A DNA stretch of 64,000 nt from the NCBI GenBank assembly GCA_026418415.1, contig JAOABK010000001.1:71080-135079 (forward strand). The letters run 5' to 3'. Positions 32,624 through 42,800 of this stretch are shown in pieces; position 1 is the stretch's first letter, and each line of letters begins with the position of its first letter. Both the position numbers and the translations under genes were made by a program. This DNA is from Pseudomonadota bacterium (GTDB lineage: Bacteria > CALINM01). Under the pieces are notes generated by a model, which was not told the origin of the DNA, searched no databases, and saw nothing but the letters and a program-made list of their open reading frames with translations.

Positions 32624-33589
32624 ATGATAAGTGAGTTTGACCTTATTAAAAAAATCAAAAAAAGATTTTCCTTCTCTAACAATAGGATAGTTGGTATTGG
32701 TGACGACTGTGCTGTTATAAAGACAAAAGATAGGTATCTTCTATATTCAATTGATTCAATGGTTCAAAATATTCATTTCAATATGAAATTGGGGATTAAT
32801 TGGAGTGATGTGGGATACAAGGCAGTGGTAAGAGCAATAAGTGATATTGCATCAATGGGAGGAGTGCCAGAATATATTTTAATAGCCCTATTCTTGAGAA
32901 AAGACTTTCATGAAAGGGAGTTTAAAAAAATGTTCGATGGAATTGAGTTAGCAGTTAAAGAATATGGGATAAATGTTTTAGGAGGGGATATAACAAGTTC
33001 ACAAACTACTGCAATTACGATATCTGTTATAGGTAGTTCAAAAGAAAAACCCGCTTTGAGAAAGGGAGCAAAGACCGGTGATCATATTTATGTTAGCGGG
33101 TATACAGGGCTTTCATCTATGGGGCTTTGGCTTTTAAAGAAAGGGATTAAAACTGAAAATGCAAAAATATTTATTGAAAGTTATAAGAGACCAAAGGCAA
33201 GAGTAAATTTAGGAACTAAACTCTTACCCTATATAAGTTCAATGATAGATATAAGTGATGGTCTCGTTGGTGATTTAGGACATATCCTTGAAGAAAGCAA
33301 AGTAGGTGCCATAATAGAAAAAGAATTTCTTCCCCTTCATGATAGTTTTTCTAAGCTCCCTTTAGTTAAGACTTCAAAAATCTATGATTGTATTCTTAAT
33401 GGTGGGGATGATTATGAGTTGGTGTTTACCGCTAATGAAAATCATAGAGGAGAAATAGAGGCTATTTCGAAAGAATTAAACATTAGAATCACAAGAATTG
33501 GAAAGATAATAGACAAGGGATTTTTTATAAGGGAGAATGGTAATATGGTACCTTTAAAATCCAGGTCTTACGAGCACTTTAGGTCTTAA
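32624..33589 (+). CDS. thiL: Thiamine-monophosphate kinase
   Basis: GIGDDCAVIK, GYKAVVRAISDIASMGGVPEYILIAL, GGDITSS, MIDISDGLVGDLGHI. Confidence 0.95.
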   Translation: MISEFDLIKKIKKRFSFSNNRIVGIGDDCAVIKTKDRYLLYSIDSMVQNIHFNMKLGINWSDVGYKAVVRAISDIASMGGVPEYILIALFLRKDFHEREFKKMFDGIELAVKEYGINVLGGDITSSQTTAITISVIGSSKEKPALRKGAKTGDHIYVSGYTGLSSMGLWLLKKGIKTENAKIFIESYKRPKARVNLGTKLLPYISSMIDISDGLVGDLGHILEESKVGAIIEKEFLPLHDSFSKLPLVKTSKIYDCILNGGDDYELVFTANENHRGEIEAISKELNIRITRIGKIIDKGFFIRENGNMVPLKSRSYEHFRS

Positions 33590-33593
33590 TTAT

Positions 33594-35681
33594 TTACTTT
33601 CCAGCCCTTTTTATAAAATCTTCGGACCTAAGCTTAATATTTTCTGGACAAACTGACATAATTTGTTTGAAATAAGCCATTGCTGGTTCTTTTTGGTTGG
33701 TATCTATAAGAAGTTTTAGAATATATAATTTCGCTTCGCATAAAGAAGAGTTATTTGATTCTGCAATTTTGAGGAGTTGGAAAGCATTATTGTAATCTCT
33801 ATCATAAACTTTGATTATACCCTGTAGTAATGCAAAGCGTGGGTCAAATTTCAATACACTATTCAAAAGATCCCTTTCAAAATTTTTTGCCTCATCAGTT
33901 TTTTCATTCATAGCCAGCAGTATTGAATAGTTAAGGGCATTTTCAATTGAAGGGTTTATTTTGTATATCGCGCTAAATAATTTCTCTGTATTTATAAGTT
34001 GATTTTGTAGATAATATTTATATGCCCTATCAGTTAAATAGGGTATATAGGGTTTTAGAAAAAACAACTCTTCATCACTAAGATTAATTTCATTAAGAAA
34101 AATATCTAATGAAAAATCAAATTGTCTATGTACATCGCCTTTATATATGTATGCAAGGCCATATTGTTTTAGTAAATTTTTTAAAGGATGGTTGTAGAGC
34201 ATTGAAATTTCATATAATTCGTGGGTGAAGTAAACCGACCTATTCAAATTTGTAATTATATTATCAGCTAACTTTTGGGACTGTTCTAATTTATATAGTT
34301 CTAAGTCTTCAATACCAATTTTTTTATTTAAGTTGCCTGATTTTGCATGCATCGATAAATCGGGCATAAGATTTTTTAAAAAGGGAATTTTCTCAAAGTT
34401 TTGTTCTTGATACCAGGGGAGCATAAAGAAGTCTGCATCAAGTATTGTTAGTTCTTTTTTAGGATAATAAAAGTTTTTTATGTATAACAAAGGAAAAAGA
34501 GAATAATCCGCTTCACCGATAATTACCGATTTTTCTGGTAGGGTCTCAATTGTATCTTTTGCTAATTGATAAGCAAATCTATCATTTTTTCTATAAAGTT
34601 CATTTTTTTGAAAATGAAATTTAATAATAATTGAAGTTAGAAGCAATATTAATATCAAGGGATAAGCTTTTGGATATTTTTTAAAATAGGTTAGACCAAT
34701 CCCAATAAATAGAGAAAAAACAATTATCGAAGGGGTAATAAATTCTTTAACAAGAAAAAATTCGCTTTTTTCTGGATTTAATACAAAAAGGGTAAGAGTT
34801 CCGTTTACAAAAAAAATTATCGTTAAAAAGGCACAAAATTTTTTATTTTCTTTTAGTAATACTATAAATCCAAAAAGACCAATGATAAGTGCAGGAATAA
34901 ACAAGTTATTGTTTATGAATTTTAAATAAAACGTCGCTTGATCTAAAAAATTTACGAAAGAATATTCACCACCACCAAAACCAAACTGCTCTCTTGTAAT
35001 TACACCATAAAAGTTTCTTAAATTCTCTGGATTGCCCCAATCAAGTATTGGATTAGTGAGAGATCTTATGGGGAGGTATATGTAAATTGTTAACCCAAAA
35101 AGAAAAAATAAATGAGAGATAGCTAATTCTTTAACATTAACCTTATTTAAAATAGAAAATACAAGAAGAGCGAAAAAAACGCCCAGTAAAGTATGATGAT
35201 TACCTAATCCTAAACCGCTTAAAAAAAATGCTAAGATTATCCATCTTACATCTTTTTCTCCCAAAAATTTGACTATACAGAAGATCAATAGGGAAAGGAT
35301 TAAACTATTTAGAGCATACACCTCTGCAATTAAAGCCTGTTGATAGTATATATGGGAAAAACCAGTATAAAGGCTTGCAATAATTGATGCTATCAAATTT
35401 TTTGTTATGAAAAAAATTGAAGTGAATATCAATATTATAGAAATAGAGGATATAAAAGCAGAAAAGATGTTGCATTTTTGTGCATAATCATAAAGAGGTA
35501 ACAAGAAACTGAAAGCTTTTGTCAAAAGTGAAAAAAGCGGATACCCTGGAGGATGGGCAATCCCTAACGAATAAGAAGCAAGGGATAATTCTGGAGAATC
35601 ACCAAATACAATACTTGGCGGACTGGATAATAAATAGATGGTAAAAAAAAACAAAAAAAGGAAGATTATGACTCTTTTCAT
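33594..35681 (-). CDS. DUF2723 multi-TM membrane protein with C-terminal TPR-like region
   Basis: FGDSPELSLASYSLGIAHPPGYPLFSLLTKAFSFL (DUF2723 hallmark), about 10 TM helices, helical repeat C-terminus. Confidence 0.85.
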   Translation of the reverse strand: MKRVIIFLFLFFFTIYLLSSPPSIVFGDSPELSLASYSLGIAHPPGYPLFSLLTKAFSFLLPLYDYAQKCNIFSAFISSISIILIFTSIFFITKNLIASIIASLYTGFSHIYYQQALIAEVYALNSLILSLLIFCIVKFLGEKDVRWIILAFFLSGLGLGNHHTLLGVFFALLVFSILNKVNVKELAISHLFFLFGLTIYIYLPIRSLTNPILDWGNPENLRNFYGVITREQFGFGGGEYSFVNFLDQATFYLKFINNNLFIPALIIGLFGFIVLLKENKKFCAFLTIIFFVNGTLTLFVLNPEKSEFFLVKEFITPSIIVFSLFIGIGLTYFKKYPKAYPLILILLLTSIIIKFHFQKNELYRKNDRFAYQLAKDTIETLPEKSVIIGEADYSLFPLLYIKNFYYPKKELTILDADFFMLPWYQEQNFEKIPFLKNLMPDLSMHAKSGNLNKKIGIEDLELYKLEQSQKLADNIITNLNRSVYFTHELYEISMLYNHPLKNLLKQYGLAYIYKGDVHRQFDFSLDIFLNEINLSDEELFFLKPYIPYLTDRAYKYYLQNQLINTEKLFSAIYKINPSIENALNYSILLAMNEKTDEAKNFERDLLNSVLKFDPRFALLQGIIKVYDRDYNNAFQLLKIAESNNSSLCEAKLYILKLLIDTNQKEPAMAYFKQIMSVCPENIKLRSEDFIKRAGK

Positions 35682-35890
35682 ATATGTAAAAGGGATTTTA
35701 TAAAACCAAAAAAGTCTTTTAATGTTTCAGGACTGATAAGATACCAGATATAAAAAAATAGTGCTATAAAAATTGCTAAGAACGTTAATTTGAGAAAAAG
35801 TTTAATGAATTTAAAGGCTAAAAAAAGAAGAAAAAGGGCAATTAAAATAAATGCAATGGTTTGCATTATTAGCTCTTGTTTGCTGAGCAA
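35678..35890 (-). CDS. Small hydrophobic membrane protein
   Basis: 70 aa, two hydrophobic stretches; ATGA overlap with the DUF2723 gene; possible internal start at 35866. Confidence 0.5.
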   Translation of the reverse strand: MLSKQELIMQTIAFILIALFLLFLAFKFIKLFLKLTFLAIFIALFFYIWYLISPETLKDFFGFIKSLLHI

Positions 35891-36129
35891 CCTCCGCAGG
35901 CTTCCTTTGTACCACAGGCTGACTGTGAATTTGATGAAGAGGAACTACTCTTTCTTGCATAATCAGTTATATACCAACCAGATCCCTTTAATACAAAATT
36001 GCCTGAAGAAATAACTCTTTTTACTGAATTGCCACATTCAGGGCATTCCTTAATTGGTTCTTCAGTAATTTTCTGTTCCCTTTCAAACTGAACACCACAG
36101 GTAGTGCATTCATACTCATAAGTGGGCAT
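35869..36129 (-). CDS. FmdB family zinc-ribbon protein
   Basis: [41 protein letters not shown] with Ser/Cys-rich tail. Confidence 0.92.
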   Translation of the reverse strand: MPTYEYECTTCGVQFEREQKITEEPIKECPECGNSVKRVISSGNFVLKGSGWYITDYARKSSSSSSNSQSACGTKEACGGCSANKS

Positions 36130-36202
36130 TTTACATACCTCCTATAAAGTCTTCGTTAGAAATATAATCATTGTTAACAGAAAAGTAAAGTGTTCGAAAA
36201 GT

Positions 36203-36397
36203 TTATATGCTTTTCTGTACTTTTCCAGACTTAATGCAGGAGGTACATACTTTAATTCTTCTAACTGTACCATTACCAATAATAGCTTTTACCGTTTGTA
36301 AATTAGGATAAAAAACCCTTTTTGTTCTATTATTTGCATGGCTGACATTATTTCCAACCATTTTGCCTTTTCCACAGATGCTGCAAACTCTGGACAT
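36203..36397 (-). CDS. rpmB: 50S ribosomal protein L28
   Basis: [36 protein letters not shown]; CxxC-type L28. Confidence 0.97.
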   Translation of the reverse strand: MSRVCSICGKGKMVGNNVSHANNRTKRVFYPNLQTVKAIIGNGTVRRIKVCTSCIKSGKVQKSI

Positions 36398-36431
36398 ATA
36401 CCGCTCCTTTTAATTTAAAGTTAACTTAAAA

Positions 36432-36459
36432 ATTATATAAAAATATCAAAAAAATGCAA
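36432..36459 (-). promoter_or_regulatory. Candidate sigma70-type promoter for rpmB
   Basis: On minus strand TTGCAT (36459-36454), 16-nt spacer, TATAAT (36437-36432). Confidence 0.5.
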
Positions 36460-36486
36460 GAAAATTTTAAATAAAAAAGTAAACTT

Positions 36487-37119
36487 TTATATGTTTCTTG
36501 ATGGACATATATCAAAGAGTATACAATCTTTATGATTAGGCTTCTTAGCCTGACATATTTTTCTACCATGTAGAATAAGCAGATTTGACATGTCCCTCCA
36601 TCTCTCTTTAGGTGTTATTTCCATCAGATCTTTCTCTATCTTTTCTGGTTCATTATTTTTAGATAGACCTAATCTCTGAGATAATCTTTTTACGTGTGTA
36701 TCTACCGCTATACCTTCGTTAATTCCATACCCCTCAGATAACACTATGTTAGCAGTTTTTCTTGCAACACCGGGTAGTTTTATCAAATCTTCCATTTTAT
36801 TAGGTACTTTCCCACCAAATTCTTTAATTATTTTTTCTGAGCATGCCTTTATATTTCTTGCTTTATTTTTATAAAAATTGACTGATTTAATTTCTTCCAT
36901 AATTTCTTCTAAGCTTGCCTTTGAAAAGGCTTCAGGTGTAGGCATTTTTTTAAATAATTTTTCTGTAACTATGTTAACCCTTTCATCCGTTGTTTGGGCG
37001 GAAAGAATTGTAGCTACGAGTAGTTGAAAGGGGGTCTGAAAGTTTAATGCGGTTTTTGCTTCAGGGTAAATATTTTCAAGCCTTTGGAGAATAATTTTTA
37101 CCTTTTCTTTATTATCCAT
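36487..37119 (-). CDS. nth: Endonuclease III
   Basis: ATILSAQTTDERVN; LPGVARKTANIVLSEGYG; IAVDTHVKRLSQRLGL; 4Fe-4S C-terminus CQAKKPNHKDCILFDICPS. Confidence 0.96.
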   Translation of the reverse strand: MDNKEKVKIILQRLENIYPEAKTALNFQTPFQLLVATILSAQTTDERVNIVTEKLFKKMPTPEAFSKASLEEIMEEIKSVNFYKNKARNIKACSEKIIKEFGGKVPNKMEDLIKLPGVARKTANIVLSEGYGINEGIAVDTHVKRLSQRLGLSKNNEPEKIEKDLMEITPKERWRDMSNLLILHGRKICQAKKPNHKDCILFDICPSRNI

Positions 37120-37181
37120 TTTTAATCTCCCAATTATTAAATTATGTGATTATTATACAAATTTTTACTATAATTAAAATA

Positions 37182-38330
37182 ATGAAAATAAAGGTTAGAC
37201 CAGAAGATTTTATTGTTGAAGAGATTGCGAATTTTAAGTTAACAAACAAGGGTAAATATTATCTTTACAAATTACACAAAACTGGCTGGAATACGATTGA
37301 TGCACTTAGAAAACTTGCAAAAAATAACAATATTGCCTATAAGAAGATAAGTTACTGTGGGAAAAAGGATAGATACGCAAAAACAGTTCAGTTTATTACA
37401 ATCGATAGAAAGATTGACAAGGAGAAGTTGAATGAGAATGTTTTTCTTACATTCGAGGGAATGACCGATTTTGAAGCAGCCCCTTCAAATATATTGGGTA
37501 ATAGGTTTTGTATTAAACTGAGGGATATAGAAGATAAAAAAATTGATTTAATCAAACAGAGAGTTGATAAGATAAGAGAATTTGGTTTTCCAAATTATTT
37601 TGGTGATCAAAGGTTTGGTAGCTACGATAGGAATTTAGGTTTTTTTGGAGAAAAGTTACTTAAAGGGCATTACAATGGAGCTTTGAAGTGTCTTTTATGT
37701 TCTATTCATTCTGAGGATAGCAAGGAAGAAAAAGAAAGGAAGAGATTTTTCTTTCAAAATTGGGGGCATTTTGACAAGTTATTAGAAAATGCGAAAAGAG
37801 AAATTGAAAGGAAAATTTTCAGCATCTTAAAGGAAAAACCCAAAGGGTATTTAGAAGCCATACATGAATATCCCATTGAAGAGATCTCAATGGGCCTTTC
37901 TGCATATCAATCTTTTCTATGGAATAATATGCTATCAAAATTTATTGAGCCTATTGGAAATTTAAAAATCCCCATCAAGGGTTGGTTATACCCCTCTTAT
38001 AGGGAATTAAGAATAGATGATTTAAAATATTTAAAAGATCTGGAACTTCCCACACATGGTATAAAACCTGGTTTTGTAGATAAAAGGGTTGAGGATATTT
38101 ATAACATGGTTCTTGTTGAAGAGGGGTTGTATCAAGAAAGATTTAGTATGAGAAAGTATAGAAAGGTTATAGTAAAATCTTTTATGAGAAAAGCAATAAT
38201 AATTCCTGAAGATTTAAAAATTTTAAGTATTTCCAATGATGATATTTATAAAGGAAAGAAGAGTATTACAATTTCGTTTATTTTACCAAGAGGTAGTTTT
38301 GCGACTGTTCTAATAAAACATTTATGTTAG
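37182..38330 (+). CDS. truD: tRNA pseudouridine(13) synthase TruD
   Basis: KVRPEDFIVEEI, SYCGKKDRYAKTVQ, GFPNYFGDQRFGS, YQSFLWN. Start set to ATG 37182. Confidence 0.93.
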   Translation: MKIKVRPEDFIVEEIANFKLTNKGKYYLYKLHKTGWNTIDALRKLAKNNNIAYKKISYCGKKDRYAKTVQFITIDRKIDKEKLNENVFLTFEGMTDFEAAPSNILGNRFCIKLRDIEDKKIDLIKQRVDKIREFGFPNYFGDQRFGSYDRNLGFFGEKLLKGHYNGALKCLLCSIHSEDSKEEKERKRFFFQNWGHFDKLLENAKREIERKIFSILKEKPKGYLEAIHEYPIEEISMGLSAYQSFLWNNMLSKFIEPIGNLKIPIKGWLYPSYRELRIDDLKYLKDLELPTHGIKPGFVDKRVEDIYNMVLVEEGLYQERFSMRKYRKVIVKSFMRKAIIIPEDLKILSISNDDIYKGKKSITISFILPRGSFATVLIKHLC

Positions 38331-38794
38331 AAATAGAAATACCAGGTTTTGGAAAGGTCCAATTAAAATACCTTGTTTCAGACTTTACTGGAACTCTCTC
38401 AGTCAATGGAAAACTATTGCCCGGGGTTTTGGATAAAATAAATCAGCTTTCCAAATATTTAAAAATTTATATACTTACTGCAGATACATTTGGCACTGTA
38501 AATAAGGAATTATCAAAGGCAGATTGTGAGATTATTGTACTAAAGTATGATAGAATTGATTTACAGAAAAAGAAATTCGTAGACGATTTGGGGGCTGAAA
38601 ATGTGATTTCCTTTGGAAATGGCAAAAATGATAGATATATGTTAAAGGTGTCAAAGATAGGTGTAGCAGTCATGCTTGATGAGGGGTGTGCAATTGAGGC
38701 ATTGCTTTCGGCAGATATTATGGTTAAAGATATCCATAATGCCTTTGGACTCTTGTTAAATAAAAAGCGCTTGAAAGCGACATTAAGATTTTAG
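38324..38794 (+). CDS. HAD-superfamily soluble P-type-ATPase-like hydrolase
   Basis: SDFTGTLSVNGKLLPGV (DxTGT motif), FGNGKNDRYMLKVSKIGVAVM; overlaps the truD stop (ATGTTAG). Confidence 0.82.
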   Translation: MLEIEIPGFGKVQLKYLVSDFTGTLSVNGKLLPGVLDKINQLSKYLKIYILTADTFGTVNKELSKADCEIIVLKYDRIDLQKKKFVDDLGAENVISFGNGKNDRYMLKVSKIGVAVMLDEGCAIEALLSADIMVKDIHNAFGLLLNKKRLKATLRF

Positions 38795-38799
38795 GTTTC

Positions 38800-39615
38800 A
38801 TGAGAAAGTTATTTTTTTTCTTCCTTCTTTTTTTTTATAGTTGTACAGGGTTATTTTTCTATCCCGATAAAAGACAATATATAAATCCAAATCTAATTGG
38901 TTATAAACGAGAAGACGTTTTTTTTAAAAGTTTAGACAATATAAACTTACACGCCTGGCTATTTACTTCAAAGGAAAATAAAGGGACTGTGATTTTTCTT
39001 CATGGAAATGCAGAAAACATTACTACCCATGTTAATAGTGTGCTGTGGTTAATCGATAGGGGATATAATGTTTTTGCTTTTGACTATAGAGGATATGGTA
39101 AGTCCGAAGGAATAACTACTCTAAAAGGGGTTCATATTGATGCAGAGAGTGCAATAAGGTATGTATTAGAAAGAGAAGAGATAAGCAAGAATATTATTTT
39201 ATTTGGCCAGAGTTTGGGTGGAGCAATAGCAATAACAAACCTTGCTAATAGTTCTTATAAAGATAAAATCAATTGCCTCATCGTGGAGTCCACTTTTGCA
39301 GGTTATAGACGCATAGCTAAAGATAAAATTGCAAAAAATATCTTTACTAAAATTTTTGGGTATCCACTTATTTTTCTTATAAATGATGATTATTCTCCAG
39401 AGAGGTTTATAGATAAAATATCTCCGACACCAGTTCTTATCTTACATGGTGATGAGGATGATATAGTCCCTGCATATCATGGTGATTTATTATTCAAGAT
39501 TGCCAAAGATCCTAAGGAATTAATAATAAAAAGAGCCCGTCATATAAATGTTTCAAGGCATCAAGATGTCAGGGAAAAAATACTTAATTTTTTAGAAAAA
39601 TCATTAAAAAAATAA
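38800..39615 (+). CDS. Alpha/beta hydrolase lipoprotein
   Basis: N-terminus FFFLLFFYSCTG (lipobox); VIFLHGNAEN, FDYRGYGKSEG, FGQSLGGAIA, LHGDEDDIVP. Confidence 0.9.
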   Translation: MRKLFFFFLLFFYSCTGLFFYPDKRQYINPNLIGYKREDVFFKSLDNINLHAWLFTSKENKGTVIFLHGNAENITTHVNSVLWLIDRGYNVFAFDYRGYGKSEGITTLKGVHIDAESAIRYVLEREEISKNIILFGQSLGGAIAITNLANSSYKDKINCLIVESTFAGYRRIAKDKIAKNIFTKIFGYPLIFLINDDYSPERFIDKISPTPVLILHGDEDDIVPAYHGDLLFKIAKDPKELIIKRARHINVSRHQDVREKILNFLEKSLKK

Positions 39616-39672
39616 TTTTTTCTTGTTTTTATCTTTTTTTATGGTTTAATTTTAACAGGGATAATAAAAAAT

Positions 39673-39722
39673 ACTAATTAAAAAATGCTAATTCATTCTG
39701 ATTTTCTTCTCCTTTAATTAGT
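39673..39722 (+). repeat. 10-bp inverted repeat (ACTAATTAAA ... TTTAATTAGT) with 30-nt loop, followed by T-run
   Basis: 39673-39682 and 39713-39722 are exact reverse complements, followed by TTTTT. Confidence 0.4.
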
Positions 39723-39813
39723 TTTTTAATTATCTCAAAAATTCAGTGTTATAATTTTACCTTTATGTCTATTTAAGTTTTAGGTTGTAATGACTATTTT
39801 TTAGGAGGTGGCA

Positions 39814-42800
39814 ATGAAAAAAACAATATCAATAATAATTCCTTTTATTTTTTTATTTCTCTCCATAAATTTATCCTACTCATTAACCTTTAATGACGGG
39901 TTTAATCCAAATGTTGATGGAATGATACGTGCTCTGGCAGTTCAAGAGAATGGGAAGATTTTAATTGGGGGTTATTTTACTTACGTAAATGGTGTCAAGA
40001 AGAACTATATAGCAAGATTAAATCAAGATGGCTCTCTCGATGAGACCTTTGATTGTAAAGTTAACCAATATGTGAATTTTATTTCTCTTCAAAATGATGG
40101 AAAAATACTAATTGGTGGTAATTTTACAAATGTAAATGGAATAGAAAGAATTAGAGTTGCCCGTTTAAATCCTGATGGCACACTTGATTCTACTTTCAAA
40201 GCGGATGCTAATGGTTTCGTTGCTTCCATAATCCCTTATTCAGATAATAAAATACTAATTGGAGGAGATTTTACAGAAATTAATGGTTTACCAAAAATCA
40301 GGCTTGCAATGCTTGATTATAATGGGAATATAGATGAGAGTTTTAATGCTGAAGTTGGTGGAGGTGTTAGATCTATAGCAGTTCAAGTTGATAACAAGAT
40401 TATTATTGGAGGTTATTTTATATCAGTTAATGGAATTACAAGAAATAATATAGCCAGATTGAATCCCGATGGAAGCTTGGATCAAACATTTAATATTTTA
40501 GTAAACAATGGAGTAGAATCTGTTGCAATACAGGTAGATGGGAAGATAGTAATGGGTGGCTTATTTACAAGTGTTGGTGGTGCTATGAGAAATTATATAG
40601 CAAGATTAAATAGTGATGGATCTCTTGATTCCACTTTTAATATAGGTGTTAATAATACAGTTTTCAGAGTTTTGGTTCAAGGGGATGGAAAAATACTCTT
40701 AGGTGGCGGGTTTACTACCCTTGGGGGATTGGCAAGAAATAATCTTGGTAGAATTAATTTTGATGGTAGTTTGGATAGTTCATTTAATCCCCAGTTTGAT
40801 AATTGGATTTACGATGTTGCTATACAAAGAGATGGTAAGATTATTGCTGTGGGAAATTTTTCTAATGTAAATGGTACTCTAAGGAATGGAATTGCAAGAA
40901 TTTATAATGATGGAAAAGTTGATAAAGATCTTATATCTAATACGGATGATGTAGTATATGCAATTGCATTACAAAGGGATCAAAAAATTCTTATAGGAGG
41001 TGGTTTTACACAGGTCAATAGTGTTATAAAACAGGGAATTGCACGTATTAATAATGATGGTAGCCTTGATTCAACATTCAACAGTATAATCAATATCGGT
41101 CAAATTTATTGTATTGCTATTCAGAACGATGGAAAGATAATAATAGCAGGAAATTTCAGTCAAGTTAACGGAGTTATTAGAAATAACATAGCAAGACTAA
41201 ATCAAGATGGATCATTAGATAACTTGTTTAACCCAAATGTAAATAAGCCTATTTACGCTCTGGCAATTCAAAGTGATGGCAAAATATTAATTGGTGGTAG
41301 TTTTACTCAAGTTGGACTTACATCTATTAATTATTTGGCAAGATTAAATATTGATGGTAGCTTAGAAGAGGGGTTTAAGCACGACATAAATGAGGATGTT
41401 TATACGATTGCCATACAGAAAGATGGCAATGTTTTAATTGGTGGTAAATTTACAAGTATTGGTATCTTCTCTAGGAACTATATAGCAAGAATTAATAAAT
41501 CTGGTGGTGTAGATTTATCTTTTAATCCAGGTGCTAATGGATATGTATATTCAATCGCTATTGTTAATGATGATACTTTTATAGTTGGTGGACTATTTAC
41601 CCAAATAGGTGGAATTAGTAGAGATCGAATAGCTAAGCTAAATTCTTTGGGTGGAGTAGTAGAAAGTTTTAATGCAAGTGCAAATAGTTTAGTTAATTCA
41701 ATAGTAATTCAATCAGACAATAAAATCCTGATAGGTGGATATTTTACAACAATAAACGGTATTACAAGAAATTATATTGCAAGACTCCACTCGAATGGAG
41801 TTCTTGATACTACTTTAAATCAAGATGTTAATAATTATGTATTTTCTATTGCTGTACAGTTTGATAATAAAATTTTGGTTGGTGGTACTTTTACTCAAGC
41901 AGGAGGGCTTACGAGACAGAGATTTGCAAGATTAAGTCCCGAATATTCTTATGACAATCTAATTTTGGATCCCAATGGAGATAAAATAACATGGACCAGC
42001 TATGGGTCCTCAATTTTAGATTACGTTTTTTTTGAATACTCAGTAAATGGTTTATTTTGGGTTTTACTTGGCTATGGCACAAAAGATATCTATGGTGATT
42101 GGGTCTTAACAGGCCTTTCACTCCCTTATGAAGAAATAGGTTATATTAGAGCAAATGGAAGGGTAATTGGTGGTAGTAGAAACTCTTCAAGTGGAATTAT
42201 AAGTTCCATTCAGCAGTTTTATAATACATATTTACTTGATGTAGGTATTTCTGGTAATGGAAAGGGTAGTGTTGTTGATAATACAGGCGGAATTTCTTGT
42301 GGTTCCGATTGTTCTGAAATTTTTCCCAAAAATACAGTTGTAACTTTGTACGCTATCCCTTCACATGATGCTGAGTTTGTAAATTGGGAAGGTAGTTGTA
42401 CAGGAACAAATCCAATTATAGATGTTGAAATGTCGTCATATAAGAATTGTAGAGCGGTGTTTCAAAAGGTAATTTATTTGAAAAATGGTGATTATGTAAC
42501 AACTTCAGCTTCCATTGAATTAAACTTATATCCCGTTGGTACTCCAACAGAAATGATAATTTTTGCTGGTAAGACATGGAGCAGGAAAGAGGCTTATGTA
42601 AACACCAAGATTATTACGGTTCCAGGTGGTGATGGCAAAAAAGAAGTATTTGTAAGACTTTTAATTGATGGTAATTGGAAGGAATACAGAGATAGTATAT
42701 ACTTAGACGTAAAATCACCAGTTGGTGGAATCCAGATAAATGGTGGAAGTTCAATTACATTATCTACAAATGTTACTCTAAACCTTCATGTAGTTGATTT

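Noticed and set aside
36207-36230. GAAAAG...CTTTTC hairpin at the rpmB stop as terminator
   Set aside because: Only 6 bp, AT-rich, and no following U-tract on the minus strand.
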